Origin: Tricholoma matsutake
Lineage: Eukaryota > Basidiomycota > Agaricomycetes > Agaricales > Tricholomataceae
Reading direction: 5' to 3'
DNA: 64,000 nucleotides
Assembly (NCBI GenBank): GCA_026075535.2
Contig: AP026547.1
Coordinates: 5,332,001-5,396,000 of the forward strand
Every line of letters begins with the position of its first letter. Position 1 is the stretch's first letter. Below are positions 22,350-32,761 of this stretch, in pieces. Position numbers and translations under genes: made by a program. The notes below the pieces were generated by a model. It saw only the letters and a program-made list of their open reading frames with translations. It did not search any database and was not told the origin of the DNA.

Positions 22350-23045
22350 TTAGTGAAGGCCGAGGAAGCCATGGAGGTAAGTGAATTGTTTGACATCCAG
22401 CACCTTCATGAACATGTCCACAACATTCTCATGGGTGTTGACATAGATGAGTTGCAGTTCATTTGATTGGACATGTTCGCAAAGGAAATGGTATGTTATG
22501 TCAACATGTTTAACCTGGGAGTGAAGGAGGGGATCTTTGGATAATGTCTTGGTAGCTGAGTTATCACAGTAGATTATTGTTGGGGGTGATTGTTGATGGT
22601 TGATGGAATGAAGTAGTGTTTGCAACCAAATACATTCCTTGGCTGTCTCAAATGCAGCAACATATTCAGCTTCGCATGACAAAGTTGCAATGACCTTCTG
22701 TTTACATGCTGTCCAGGAGATGGCACCAGAACCAAGGGAGCATGTATAACCACCTACACTGTGACATGTGTTGGGGCAGTTAGCCCAATTGGAATCACTA
22801 AATGCATGGAGGGATATAGGGTGGTCGCCACCAAGATGAAGTTGAAGATCCCTTGTACCTTTGAGATAACACACTAGTCTGGTGGCTGCTGTCCAATGTT
22901 CAAAGGAATAGCAATCAAGGTATTGTGAGAGTTGTTGGATGGCATAAGAAATATTGGGATGCATACCGATGGCTAGATAGAGTAGACAACCTATGAGTGA
23001 TTGGTAAGGGAGTTTGTTGAGTTGTACCTGGTCCTCAGAGGACAT
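22350..23045 (-). pseudogene. copia C pol, RNase H part
   Basis: 231 codons read through the connection and RNase H region: YLAIGMHPNISYAIQQLSQY, HAFSDSNWANCPNTCHSVGG (first catalytic Asp in DSNW), EAEYVAAFETAKECIW, YCDNSATKTLSKDPLLHSQV and KHVDITYHFLCEHV. It ends ENVVDMFMKVLD...GLH, the usual copia C-terminus. It is separated from the RT by a single in-frame TGA at about 23046-23048. Confidence 0.9.
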
Positions 23046-23051
23046 GGATTG

Positions 23052-26000
23052 TCAATTTGCATGGCATAATTTGGAACCAGGTTCTAGAGGTGCAGATACT
23101 GGATGGGCATCTTTTTGGCCAAATTGTTCAATGATTTTGTCAATCAGCGCTGTCTGTGATAGCGCAACAGTTCTGTTAGTCCTGTCCCAGGTGACAGCAA
23201 TCCCAACAATAAAATGTGCCATGCCCAACTCAGAAATAGTCCATACCTTCCTCATCTGATCCTTGAAACACTCATTTTTGCTCATGGAGTCAGCAATGGA
23301 CAGGTAGTCATCAATGTGGACAGCTGCAATAATAGTCCCAGAGTCAGACTTGTGGTAGTATATGCAGGATTTGCAAGATAAATGAGTGAACCCCCATTTG
23401 ATCATTTGGGCATTGAGGGTTTGATTCCATATCCGCCCACTTTGTTTCATGCCATACAAGCTGCATTGCAGTTGCCAAATCCAATCCTCTTTGCCAGGTT
23501 CCTCAAATCCAGCAGGTTGTTCCATGTACTGCACCTCGTCATCCAGCAGTAACCCATAAAGGAATGCCATTTTGACATCTATCTGTTGCACATCCCAACC
23601 AAGGGACGCTGCTAAATGAAGGAGTATCCTCCAAGATTCCATGCATGCAGTTGGTGAGGTAGTCTTAGTATAGTCCTTGCCATAGATTTGTTCAAAACCC
23701 TTGAGAACTAGATGAACCTTCCATCTGACAGCCTTCCCAGTCTTGTCCTGCTTAATGTGGAAAACTGGTTTCCCTTTACAGATCTGCTTTCCCTGGGGAA
23801 TGTCAGAATGGGGGATCAGCTTGTAAACACCCATATCTTTCAGGGATTGAAGCTCATCTATATATCCTTCTTTCCAATGGTCTGCATCAACCGAGTTCTT
23901 AGCCTCCTCCCATGTTCAGGGGTCATCCTCAAATTGAAGTGATTTGGGATCAAAATCTGCCATTTCCAAGATCAGGGCCTGGAATTGATGCACTTGATCA
24001 CTGAGATCAAGGTTATTGAATGACTGCCAGATTTCCTCAATGACATCACGATCATGATCAATCGCAGGATCCAGTGGGTGATTGGTCTGGGCAGCTAATG
24101 TTGCTGCTTGATGTTCTTGTTGTGCTTCCTTAACTCATGTGGCACTCTCTTGGGATTCTCTGACAGCAGCAGCAGTTCTGGTGACAGTTGGACCACCACT
24201 GGGATTCTTTTCAGTGGGAATGGGTGTGTGCAAAGAGTGGCATGGGAGGGGTGTGTGTGATGGAACTTGTTGTACGCTTGCATCATGACTGCCCCCATCT
24301 GGAGGGTCACAATCAATGACTGGGTCTTTGTTGTCCTTGTTATCCAGGGATAGAGGGCTGAAGCTTGATGTGGGGGCTTCAGTCTTGACCCCCCCATCTT
24401 CCATGGTGGGTGTAGGCAGTGAGTGACCATCATGACTTTCAAGGAATCTAACATGATAGGAACTGTGGATTTTCTGTGTCGCACAGTTATAGCATCAATA
24501 TGATTTAGATTTTGGATCATATCCCACCAATATGCATTCAACAGAGCATTCAAAGATTTTGGGGTTGTCCTTCCTGGGGATAAGAACAAAAGCTTGGCAA
24601 CTGATTTCTTGCAGGTAAGAGTAGTCGGGTTTTCATTTGAACCATAGTTCCCAAGGCATAGTTCCTTTGAGGGAGCGAGCAGTGGTTTTTGTGTGTAAAT
24701 GGGAAGCTGTTAGGTAGAATTTGTACCAAAAATATGCTGGTAATCTGGAGTAAATCTACATTGTATGGGCCTTAGCCATGAGTGTCCTGTGCATATGTTC
24801 AATGTGCCCAATGTGTGCAGAGGTATGGGGAGCGGTAAAATGTTGTTCCATTTCCTGAGTCTTCAACCAGGCCTCCATTTTGTGTGACTTAAGTTCCCCA
24901 TTATCAGTGATGTAGATTTTGACTTTAAGACCTGTTTCAGTTTCTCGGCCGAGTTCCCAGGCTTTAATTTGGGAAAAGAGTCATCTTTGTTGCAAAGGGG
25001 TATTGACCAAGGAAAAGAGGTATAGTCATCAACTATGTCCATTACATATGAATTCCTGGTATGAGACTTCACAGCATGCAGTCCTGACAAGTCAACCCAT
25101 ACTTTCTGCAACTTCCTTGTTGCCTTATGACCAGGCCCCTCCTCATGCTTTTTTGGGACAGGCATCTTCGTCTGTTTTCCAAGCACACATGATTTGCACT
25201 TAGCCAGTTTTGGTGAGGAAACAAGTGGCACACCTGTGAGCATCCCTTTCTTGGCCATGTTCCAGATGGATTGGTAATTGGTGTGGCCAAGACGGTGGTG
25301 CCAGGTTTCCAAATTTGGGGATCTGTGTACAGAAAAGGCGTGGTTGACAGCGGCAGAGTGGAGGTTGAGTGAATAAAGTTTCTTGGAAAGTCTGGATCCA
25401 CATGCGACCAGTGCACCAGTGTTCTTGTCTGTGATCCAACACTCAGAGTTATTGAAGTGCATGGCAACATTTGAGTTGTTGGCCAATACTCCTATGGAAA
25501 TGAGTGAGACAGTCAAGTTTGGGATATAAAGTGCATTACATAAGAGGATTGATGCACCTCAGGCTATTCAGAGTTTAGACGCTGATGGCAGCAATTGAGG
25601 AACCTCCCACCCCTCTGACGGTACATGGTTGAGTTGGACAAAGGGTAAGGAAGTCTGATCTATCAGGTGATATGTGTATGGTTGCACCAGAGTCAACAAT
25701 AAAAGGATGGTTGTCCAATGAAAGGTGAGATTGACAGGTTTGATTAAGTGGTTCAATGGTGAATGTGCCATTGGTATGCATGGATGTGTGTTGGTTCCAG
25801 TCGAGGGTAGTAGATGCCTCCTCCTCAACAATGATCCATCCCTCATATTTGACTTCTTCAATGAAAGCAGCAGGAATGGGGTCACATGCAAGGCCAGTGA
25901 ATTCAGCATGGGGGGCAGTGGGTGGAGGAGGTTCAGAGTCAACCATGACCGTGAAAGCACATCCATTGACATCCTTCACCGTAATTGGGATCTTGGAGCT

Positions 26001-26160
26001 AGTATTCTTCTTGAGCACCAACTTCTGTGCAGCTTTGGATTCATTGATGGTCTTCCTGGCCATGCCTCCTCCAGGCTTGATGCAGTACTCTGTAGTATGC
26101 CCAGTCCTTTTACAGACAGGGTTTCCGCAGGTGGGTACATTAGGTGATTTGTTGGGTTTG
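23052..26160 (-). pseudogene. copia C pol: zinc knuckle, protease, integrase, reverse transcriptase
   Basis: Minus strand, in order: knuckle CGNPVCKRTGHTTEYC (about 26120); protease FIVDSGATIHISPDRSDF (about 25680); integrase zinc finger WHHRLGH...CKSCVLGK and catalytic pieces KVWVDLSGLHAV and MDIVDDYTSFPW (25300-25000), then a frameshift near 24870 before TAPHTSAHIGHIEHMHRTLM; a proline-rich linker (24590-24000); RT (23834-23052) with TTSPTACMESWRILLHLAAS, DVKMAFLYG and the active-site box HIDDYLSIAD. The enzymes would copy element RNA and insert the cDNA. Stops and shifts occur at about 25575, 24870 and 24100. Confidence 0.88.
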
Positions 26161-26162
26161 AC

Positions 26163-26873
26163 TCAAGTGGTAAGTGCAATGGTGGGGCAAGAATCATTAC
26201 GCTGGTCGTTCTCAAGAAGTGACTGTTCATTCTCTAAGAACAGGTGGATATCCTTTGACCCATATGGAGAACTGGTGGTCAAGGTGGTGATGTCACAGGA
26301 TATGATGGATCGCGCATGTGGGAAGTTGTCACTAAGGGAGTTAAGGAGGGCGATACAACAGAGGAGGTCTGCTTTTATGTCCCCCATGGCAAAAGCATGC
26401 TCAATGAGGGTGCAAATCTTCTCCGCCATTTCAGGGAGTGGCACATCCTTTGAGCATTGGATGGAAAGCACCTGTTGGAGCAGTTGGACCTGGCAGACTG
26501 GACCTTCCTTCTGATGACAATTCTGAAGGGTCTTCCAATTCACATTGGGGCCCTTCTTGATATCAAGGAATGGGTGTTTGGATGGAGAAACACTGGAAGT
26601 GAGAAATGTGTATGCCAGACACAAGTTAGCCACCCAGTTCGCAAGAGTACAGGTTTCTGTATATGCAGGTGAGGTAATATCACCAGTCACATATTCATAG
26701 AGTCCATTCAGCGAAAGAGCGATCATGATCTCCTCACACCATTCTTTGTAATTAGACTTGAGTTTGTCCAATTTCTCCCCTGAATATTGAATGGATAATT
26801 TGATGAGAGAAATAGATGGTGGGTTTGTTTTGGCAGTCATACTGAGAAAAATAGAAGTGGTAATCGCAGACAA
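26163..26873 (-). pseudogene. copia C gag (UBN2-like)
   Basis: 236 codons. It starts a little inside ATG 26873 and includes IKLSIQYSGEKLDKLKSNYK and EEIMIALSLNGLYEYVTGDI, the N-terminal gag pattern of fungal copia, then WKTLQNCHQKEGPVCQVQLL. It ends at a TGA (26163-26165) that replaces the arginine-type position before the zinc knuckle; the knuckle continues in frame beyond it. Confidence 0.85.
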
Positions 26874-27056
26874 GCGGCAAGCAGAACGATGTCAAAAGAT
26901 AAAGGGAAGGGAAACGGGTTGGGAAGCCTGATTCCATTAAGTTGTGATCTGAGATCTAAGTGATCTAGCAGTCCAATCAAAAGTGACATAGGTAAATGTC
27001 GAGTGGCTAGGAGGTTTTCTACCATTGTCTAAAAGTGATGGGAGTGGCCCATAACC

Positions 27057-27374
27057 TGTAGAAAATCAATCCCAGTACAATAAGAGTGAACTCAGTCTCT
27101 GTATAAGCAACTACATTAGTACTGTTCACTACTAAATAATAATGTCGGTACTCACCTCAGTCTCTGTATAAGTGACTGAGGTGGTCAGGTATCTATCTAC
27201 TGTATATATACGAGCCATGTTAGATAAAGAAGAATGGTATAAAGGTATCCGTGACATGGATACAAACATGTGCCTCAAAGGGATGTGCTAAATATAGGGC
27301 ACACATCAAATATGTGCCAATATCCATATATGGCAATATGGTGTTCGTATGTGCTCATGGTGTCATTCTCAACA
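27057..27374 (-). repeat. LTR shared by two copia C copies
   Basis: 318 bp. It serves as the 5' LTR of the 21956-27374 element and, because copia pol C-terminal codons lie immediately upstream of it on the minus strand (27375-27490), also as the 3' LTR of a second, truncated copy. Confidence 0.75.
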
Positions 27375-27490
27375 ACTGGTCCTCGCTCGAAATCGAGTTG
27401 ATAAAGTGCATCCGCAAGTGAAAGTGCATGTGTTGAATGTCTCTCAACAAAGGCTCAGTGAAGATGTCGATTGTGACCTACAGATATGTA
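27375..27490 (-). pseudogene. pol C-terminus of a second, truncated copia C copy
   Basis: Minus-strand translation reads VTIDIFTEPLLRDIQHMHFH, the copia pol tail, and its junction with the LTR aligns with the junction at 22318. The sequence breaks near 27490 at an A run. This gives the order pol tail, LTR, gag-pol, LTR, a head-to-tail tandem. Confidence 0.65.
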
Positions 27491-27889
27491 TCAGGGAAAA
27501 AAAAATTCAGAGAAACAAATCAAACAGGAAATCCTGCCATCAAGAAACCAAATCAATGTTCTTAAGTTGCCCTGTCCACTAACACAAATCCACACTTTGC
27601 CACCACCAACTGTCTTAACAACCTCAAACATAAAAGGAAGGACAGGCAAGGAGCCTGCACCATGATCCAGAAACATTGATTCTGCCCTGGCAAGGCTGCA
27701 CCTCAGACATCGATCTTCAAGCCCAAAACAAATGACCTGTGTGCACAGGAGCACACTCAAGTCACCCAACAAATATGTCAAGAAAGAGGGAGACACAGTG
27801 GCCATTGAAAGCCAATGTGGAAAGAGCAGGAAGGGTGGGAGGGGGGAGAAATAGGGTTCACAGAGGAAGCAGACACCAATATTAGGCAA
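27491..27889 (-). other. 132-codon reverse open frame, unidentified
   Basis: An open minus-strand frame with FGLEDRCLRCSLARAESMFL and VVKTVGGGKVWICVSGQGN. It is not low complexity and not an obvious retroelement. No start context or exon partners were found. It could be a remnant of a host or transposon gene, or chance. Confidence 0.25.
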
Positions 27890-27919
27890 TGGAAAGAAAG
27901 CCCTTAATACAGATGGCTT

Positions 27920-28345
27920 GTTTGCACCTGGTCTCGAAAGGAGCTACTAATAATCAAGGAGTCTATTGATACATGGTAAGTAGACCACATGAGACACTGG
28001 GCAATCCAACTCCAAACAGGAGGGGGGGCACATCTATGGAGTAAATAAAACATTCAATCTGGTTGCAACAGGGAGTACCAGTTCAACAGAATTTTAGAAT
28101 ACATGGTAAGTAGACTGCATAAGACACTGAGTGATCCAACTCTGAACAGGAAAGGGGGGCACACCTATGGTTTTATTTACTCAGCCATGCCGCAAGGGGA
28201 GTACCAGTTCAACAGAATATTAGATGCAAAGTAGTGTAATTTAGATACATCTGGTCTTGAAAGGACCTATTAATAATTCAAGGCATCTATTAATACATGG
28301 TAAATAGATCACATGAGACATTGGGCAATCCAACTCCAAACAGGC
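27920..28345 (+). repeat. three diverged copies of a roughly 120-200-bp repeat
   Basis: The block ACATGGTAAGTAGACCACATGAGACACTGGGCAATCC-like recurs at about 27972, 28100 and 28297, each followed by AACTCCAAACAGG-like sequence. The segments between also repeat (GGGAGTACCAGTTCAACAGAAT twice). Origin unknown. Confidence 0.7.
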
Positions 28346-28533
28346 CTCGTTCTCAATACTGAGAACTTGGAATATACTATGTTACATATATTGTACATTG
28401 TTGCTACTGACGTGTGCATACATGCATGTACATATTGACACATGCGAAATAAAATTCTCACACACATGCATGTAAGGTAGCATAATTTGACATAATAAAA
28501 TGAAATGGAATTTTATATTACTGTTTCCTAACA
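28345..28533 (-). repeat. truncated LTR related to gypsy B
   Basis: Reverse complement starts TGTTAGGAAACAGTAATAT and continues with TTTTATTATGTCAAATTA and ACAATGTACAATATATGTAACATAGTATAT, matching the first half of the 401-bp gypsy B LTR at low identity. The right part of the LTR is missing. Its CpG sites are almost all TG or CA, so it is old. Confidence 0.75.
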
Positions 28534-28745
28534 CTCTTCAATAATCTGCACAATGAATCTACTTTCATACTACTGGAAGGCCATATCACAGGGGAAGGTC
28601 CCAAGCCACTTGTGGTGCAGTTTACCCAGCAGTATACAAATGCAAGATTTCTAGGCATTTTTGCTACATCCCTGGACCACAACTGTGGCATAAATAGATA
28701 TGAAGAAGTTGGGCTCAGGTACTCATGTGTTATTTCAATATCCAT
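28534..28745 (+). pseudogene. short unidentified protein-coding fragment
   Basis: Plus-strand translation reads NLHNESTFILLEGHITGEGP and FTQQYTNARFLGIFATSLDH, which looks like real protein sequence rather than a chance frame. No family recognised. It begins exactly where the LTR scrap ends, so it may be a broken gene or an older transposon part. Confidence 0.3.
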
Positions 28746-28799
28746 ATTGTTCTAAGAGGGCAGATTTGCATGTTCAGAAAAATGCTTCATATTAGCTTA

Positions 28800-29031
28800 T
28801 TTCTAGATTATATATACTACTGGTAACACAGAAAGACATGAACAGTAGTTGCAGAGAGGAGCCCCCAGTTTTTTATGAGCAGCAAATGGCCGCAGAACAA
28901 GTTGAGAACAAGCTAACAATTTTTTCGTTCTTTTCCGATATTTGCATCTATTTATACCCAGGTCGAAAACTGTGTCACGTGCGACTGATATTTCATTACA
29001 CCCAATTTCTTTCCACTCCCAGCGAACGGTT
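28800..29031 (+). promoter_or_regulatory. upstream region of COX4
   Basis: It contains a CACGTG box (28976 region), a TTTATACCC TATA-like motif near 28950 and a pyrimidine-rich stretch directly before the start codon, as is common in fungal promoters. A possible repeat end (ATATACTACTGGTAACA, about 28807-28828) marks the nearest transposon-like sequence, about 200 bp from the ATG. Binding by any factor is inference. Confidence 0.4.
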
Positions 29032-29620
29032 ATGATGCTCAGATCCGCTGTGCGTGCTGTCCGTCCAGCAGTCCTTGCTGCACGCCTCAGCTTCAAGCCT
29101 AAGTCTCCCACTCGCATTCGACCCTTTTCTACGACCCTCCCGGTTTCCTCCGGGCCCCCTGCCCCCCAGCTGTTTGGTGAAGGAGGGAAAGCTGGTGAAG
29201 TTCCGAGTGATATCGAACAGGCGACTGGTTTAGAACGCTTGCAGCTACTTGGAGAATTAGAGGGTGTGGATGTTTTCGACGAAAGCCCTTTGGATGCTAG
29301 TCGAATTGGTACGAAAGCTAATCCCGTACTGGTTCCGTCATGTGTTCGTAACTTTATCTTCTTGGCTATTTGTTTCGATTCTCATCCAGTAGACAATTAG
29401 GACGTGGAACGTCTAGTCGGTTGCACCGGTGTTCCGGCAGATTCGCATGATGTTGCCTGGTTTAATTTGAAGCAGGGGAAGCAGTCACGTTGCACCGAAT
29501 GTGGTTCTGGTATGTGAATGAGGCAGACACAATCATATTCAAGGCTCACTACTCATTCGTTTTCTAGTTTACGCGCTCGATGTTAGCGAGGGACCCCTGG
29601 AAAGTCGCGCCTACCAATAG
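29032..29620 (+). CDS. COX4: cytochrome c oxidase subunit 4 (subunit Vb type), nuclear, 3 exons
   Basis: Zinc-binding structural subunit of mitochondrial complex IV, inner membrane, matrix side. Exons 29032-29343, 29401-29509 and 29568-29620; introns of 57 and 58 nt with donors GTTCGT and GTATGT and acceptors ending TAG. The joined frame is 157 codons plus TAG, a normal size for fungal Cox4. The N-terminus (ATGATG start; the second ATG is equally possible) is rich in Arg and Ala with no acidic residues (RSAVRAVRPAVLAARLSF), a mitochondrial presequence. The mature part has ATGLERLQLLGELEGVDVFD, then the zinc site: Cys in RLVGCTG, His in ADSHDVAW and CTECGS. The protein ends YALDVSEGPLESRAYQ. 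It is the only gene here that looks functional, and it keeps CGA arginine codons while neighbouring transposons have lost them. Confidence 0.93.
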
Positions 29621-30285
29621 ATTGCTATGGCGTCATACCATGCAAGAAATGTTCCAGTGACTTGCGAAAAATAATCCAGGCATTTTATATGTGACTATAT
29701 GCTACAGGAGTTGACAGTCTTTTTCCCTTCGTCAAACCCAAGAATTACATTTTCAGAACACTAGCTCTCAAATGAATCTCGAAGTGGCACACAACCATAT
29801 CGCTGAGGGAGTTTTACTTTGATGGAACCTAAAGAACCCTCCGTCTTTTTGTCTGGGCATTGAGGAAACACGCCTTGGTTTTTTGCCCCCTGGTGGTACT
29901 TGTATACCAAGTTTGAATCAGACTCGGTATGAATATTTAACTTGGCTTGTTTGTGCTGCATGTAAAGAAGCAATTGGACAATTTTTTTGGCTGGTAGACG
30001 CAGGGACAAACTTGAATTAATAAAACCCCAACGAAACCGTGACAAAAATCGCGATGTATCTTGATGTATGCATGTTATGGCATTATGTAGACCTAACTGG
30101 AGGTATAATGACCTTATTTATCAGCATAAATTCTGGACAAATTCGCAATGTAACCACTTACATCTGTGATTCCCATGCTTTTGCGGTTCTGTTTTCAATC
30201 GTATGCCTGCTATTATATACAAGCAATGAACATTTTTAGCCAAACAAATATGGAGAAAATATTATTCACCGAGATAGTACTTATG
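29621..30285. other. COX4 downstream region, no confident gene
   Basis: It includes the probable COX4 3' UTR. A 94-codon reverse open frame at 29761-30045 has no recognisable motif and may be chance. AT-rich runs near 30180-30260 could serve as transcription end signals. Nothing else is seen. Confidence 0.3.
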
Positions 30286-30289
30286 TTTT

Positions 30290-31345
30290 CAACAATGTTG
30301 GTGACTCAATGGTTGGGATCATGCAATTGACCTGAAAGAAGGCTTTGCATGTGTCCCTCCTCATCTGAATATGCTTCCCCACCCAACCAGATTTCCAATT
30401 GTTTCCACTGACTTTTCCAGCTGCCTTGTAGTATTGGTTACCTTGTAGTTAGGACATAGCATGGTCACTTAGTTATCACCTAGCAACTCCATTACTATTA
30501 TGACAAGGCAGTTCTTCTTTCACTGCCTTGGGAGGCTGGTTACTTACCATCACTGCCTCAGAAATTCCAGTCGCTTCTGGACATTAGTATTTAGCTTAGC
30601 CATTTCCATCTTGTATTCCTTAGTTTGTAAATCAACAAAGATCAATCCTCTTAACAAGTTTCACCCTCTCAATAACTATCCAACCTAAGCTCTCTACACT
30701 CTCAACTCTATTTCCTACCTCCTCCCAGATAATCTCCAGATCCCTAAGCCTCTTCTGACCCTTCATCTTGAAATTAGGACACTTGATGAGGAGAATTCGG
30801 GTGCAACTTCTTACAAGTTGAAGCCAAGTCCTTTCTGTTCCCCCTTTCACTTGGTGTTTCATGCTAAGTAGATTACATCCCAGATTTATGCCTGGATTCC
30901 CTACCCCTCAGCATCTCTTCAACAACCTCTGACTTCTCCTGAATGGATCTGACCAGAACCTGATGTAACTTCCTCAGAGTTCAGGTCCTAACAATAGGTG
31001 ACTTACTGGACAAATTGAAGGAGAAAAGTATTTCACAAAGCTGAATATCTGATGGAGATACCATAACATGTGAATAAAAGAAGGAGACAAATGTAAATCA
31101 GCATTCAAAACTAATAAAGGGCTGTTCGAGCTGACAGTGACATTTTTTGGATTATGCAACTCACCAGCAACATTCCATGCAATGATGAACAATATCCTTT
31201 GAGACATGATAGATGAAGGGTGGGTTGTCATTTACATGGATGACATCCTGATCTTCTCAAAGATGGAAGAGGAACACTGAAAGAGGACTGCATAGAAAAT
31301 CCTACAACATATACAACCAGAGTGTTTGTTCAAGAATTCCTTCTC
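30290..31345 (+). pseudogene. Ty3/gypsy RT remnant, interrupted
   Basis: Plus-strand pieces: DHAIDLKEGF near 30325 (the segment before the RT core), then about 640 bp of unrelated sequence, then RT from about 30999: GDLLDKLKEK, YFTKLNI, FFGLCNSPATFHAMMNNIL and VVIYMDDILIFSK (31227-31265). Several stops are present. It resembles the RT of gypsy E (GDLLDKLRGAKWFTKLDIQW; FFGLCNSPATFQAMMNEIF), so it is an old relative on the other strand. The 30360-30990 interval may be a later insertion, but I could not fix its ends. Confidence 0.7.
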
Positions 31346-32051
31346 ATTAATGGTGAGTGCTGGGAGGTATGGAGGAGCTAACTCCACATCAGCAAATTCA
31401 CAAAAATATTTTGGAGCTTTATAAAGACACTATACAGTCAAAAAAGCCAAAAAGTGTGAAGATGTTTGGCTAGGCCCCCCCTTCCAAGAAGTTGGGTGTG
31501 GGGACACACTATAAAGACAAAAAAGTTATATAGTCACACAAAGTCCATAAAGTACAATTTTTCTTTACAAAGAACTGACAAGGTAGAGTATTTGTACTGT
31601 ACCTGAGTTGCTTATGTAATGTAGTTGGTCAATTTCATTCCATTCCATTCCGTACAACTAATGTCACTATGCTATAGTGCATGCCCACAGAATAGCAGGG
31701 AAGAGATGGGTTTATACATATATCTGAACATGAGCATGGACCATTTGTACATGTTTCCAGGTCATGTGTTGCCATACAAGCTGATCTAACATTGCAAACA
31801 CATACAAATGGTCTGTGCACATGTTCAAATATATATATTTTTGTGTTATTTTTGTGACCTCTCGATGTTCGCCCTATAATGGTCTTTACATGTTAGAGTA
31901 TCTACTAAAGGCCCCCATTGCCTTGACCTCCCCTCAACTCATGCACCTCAGATGGCATGCCCTAGGCAATCACTCCCCCTGAGGCCCGTTTCATCGAAAT
32001 GTTTAGAGTTACAGAGTTACAGGGCCTCCTTTGACCTCTTCATCCCTTCAA
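31346..32051. other. unassigned intergenic sequence
   Basis: No coding signal on either strand. It contains a short repeated motif around ATAAAGACA...CAAAAAAG (31420-31530) and AT-rich runs. The last five bases, TTCAA, are the left target duplication of gypsy E. Confidence 0.4.
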
Positions 32052-32095
32052 TGTTAAGACTATAGGTCTTTAACTCAGCCTTGGCTTCGTATGTT

Positions 32096-32304
32096 ACAGT
32101 TGGAGGCTTTCCAACTGTCTTGTATCGCACTAGGAGACTTTCCTAGTGTATCAGGCTTCCTGACTTCACTTGGGTACTTCCTCAAGTTGTCACAGCTATC
32201 CGTACTCAGAGGCTTTCTGAGTAGACTGTCAGTTTGTGTATCACAGTTGGAGGTTTTCCAACTGTCGAGTTTGAGTTATCACAGCTAGGGGCTTCCTAAG
32301 CTGT
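32096..32304 (-). repeat. row of about seven hairpins with a common loop in the gypsy E LTR
   Basis: Perfect or near-perfect stems, each around a GGCTT-like loop (plus-strand view): 32096-32118 (ACAGTTGGA/TCCAACTGT), 32128-32148 (CACTAGGA/TCCTAGTG, loop GACTT), about 32152-32164 (TCAGG/CCTGA), about 32168-32188 (ACTTG/CAAGT), 32203-32223 (TACTCAGA/TCTGAGTA), 32243-32265 (ACAGTTGGA/TCCAACTGT, loop GGTTT) and 32281-32304 (ACAGCT-AGG/CCTAAGCTGT). The row lies downstream of the minus-strand TATA box, so it should be in the 5' leader of the element RNA. The other LTR has the same row at 39235-39443. Confidence 0.85.
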
Positions 32305-32335
32305 TGAGTGTTCTGGTTGAGTCTAAGACCATTGA

Positions 32336-32761
32336 TGTAAGGGGACTAGGGGGGTGCCCTGTGTGTTTTTCCTATTTTTTATGTTTGTCCTATATTTTTC
32401 CCCACCTCATTTCCTTCTATTCTTCATTTTCTATGATTTTTCCGGATTTTATTACTAATTTTCCCTTGCTATCATGTTTGTACATGTTGACACTTTTATA
32501 TTTAGAGGCGGAGTACCCCTTCCGACACATACCCCTTGGTATGATGTCATCCAGTGGCCTTGATCTGCCTATCTCTGCCTTTTTCTATTTTTAGGTTATA
32601 TTTGATTTTTGTCGTCTTCACATATACTGGGCATCAGCAAGGGGATCCTTAGAGTTTTCTCTTCAGATTTCCCTTTGCTAGGTGTGTCCCCAATGCCTGT
32701 ATTATGTAGTATGATTTTAACTTCGGATTTCCCTTTGCTAGAGGCTTAGGTTGCCCTTATA
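32336..32761. mobile_element. 426-bp insertion in the gypsy E 3' LTR
   Basis: The other LTR lacks this block. It is flanked by ATTGA (32331-32335) and GTTGA (32762-32766); the undisturbed LTR reads CCGTTGATTG there, so this is a 5-bp duplication GTTGA with one CpG loss. Ends TGTAAGGG and CCCTTATA are roughly inverted. It contains two copies of TCGGATTTCCCTTTGCTAG-like sequence (32660-32745). It has no coding capacity; a small solo LTR or non-autonomous element. Confidence 0.75.

Larger units (their letters stand above)
21956..27374 (-). mobile_element. Ty1/copia retrotransposon, family C
   Basis: A reverse-strand element with LTRs at 27057-27374 (5') and 21956-22318 (3'). The LTR reads TGTTGAGAATGACACC to TTTTCTACA on the minus strand, and the internal region begins GGTTATGGGCC, the usual place for a copia primer-binding site. 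Order on the minus strand: gag, zinc knuckle, protease, integrase, RT, RNase H, as expected for copia. Flanking pentamers ACTGG (27375-27379) and ACTGA (21951-21955) differ at one base, but the right flank is itself copia sequence (see the tandem copy at 27375-27490). Several frameshifts and stops make this copy inactive. Confidence 0.9.

Noticed and set aside
25756..26514. Plus-strand 252-codon frame
   Set aside because: It lies opposite the copia C gag, zinc knuckle and protease, whose motifs are clear on the minus strand.
29761..30045. 94-codon reverse frame next to COX4 as a host gene
   Set aside because: No known motif, no splice partners, and it overlaps the probable COX4 3' region; left unannotated as a gene.
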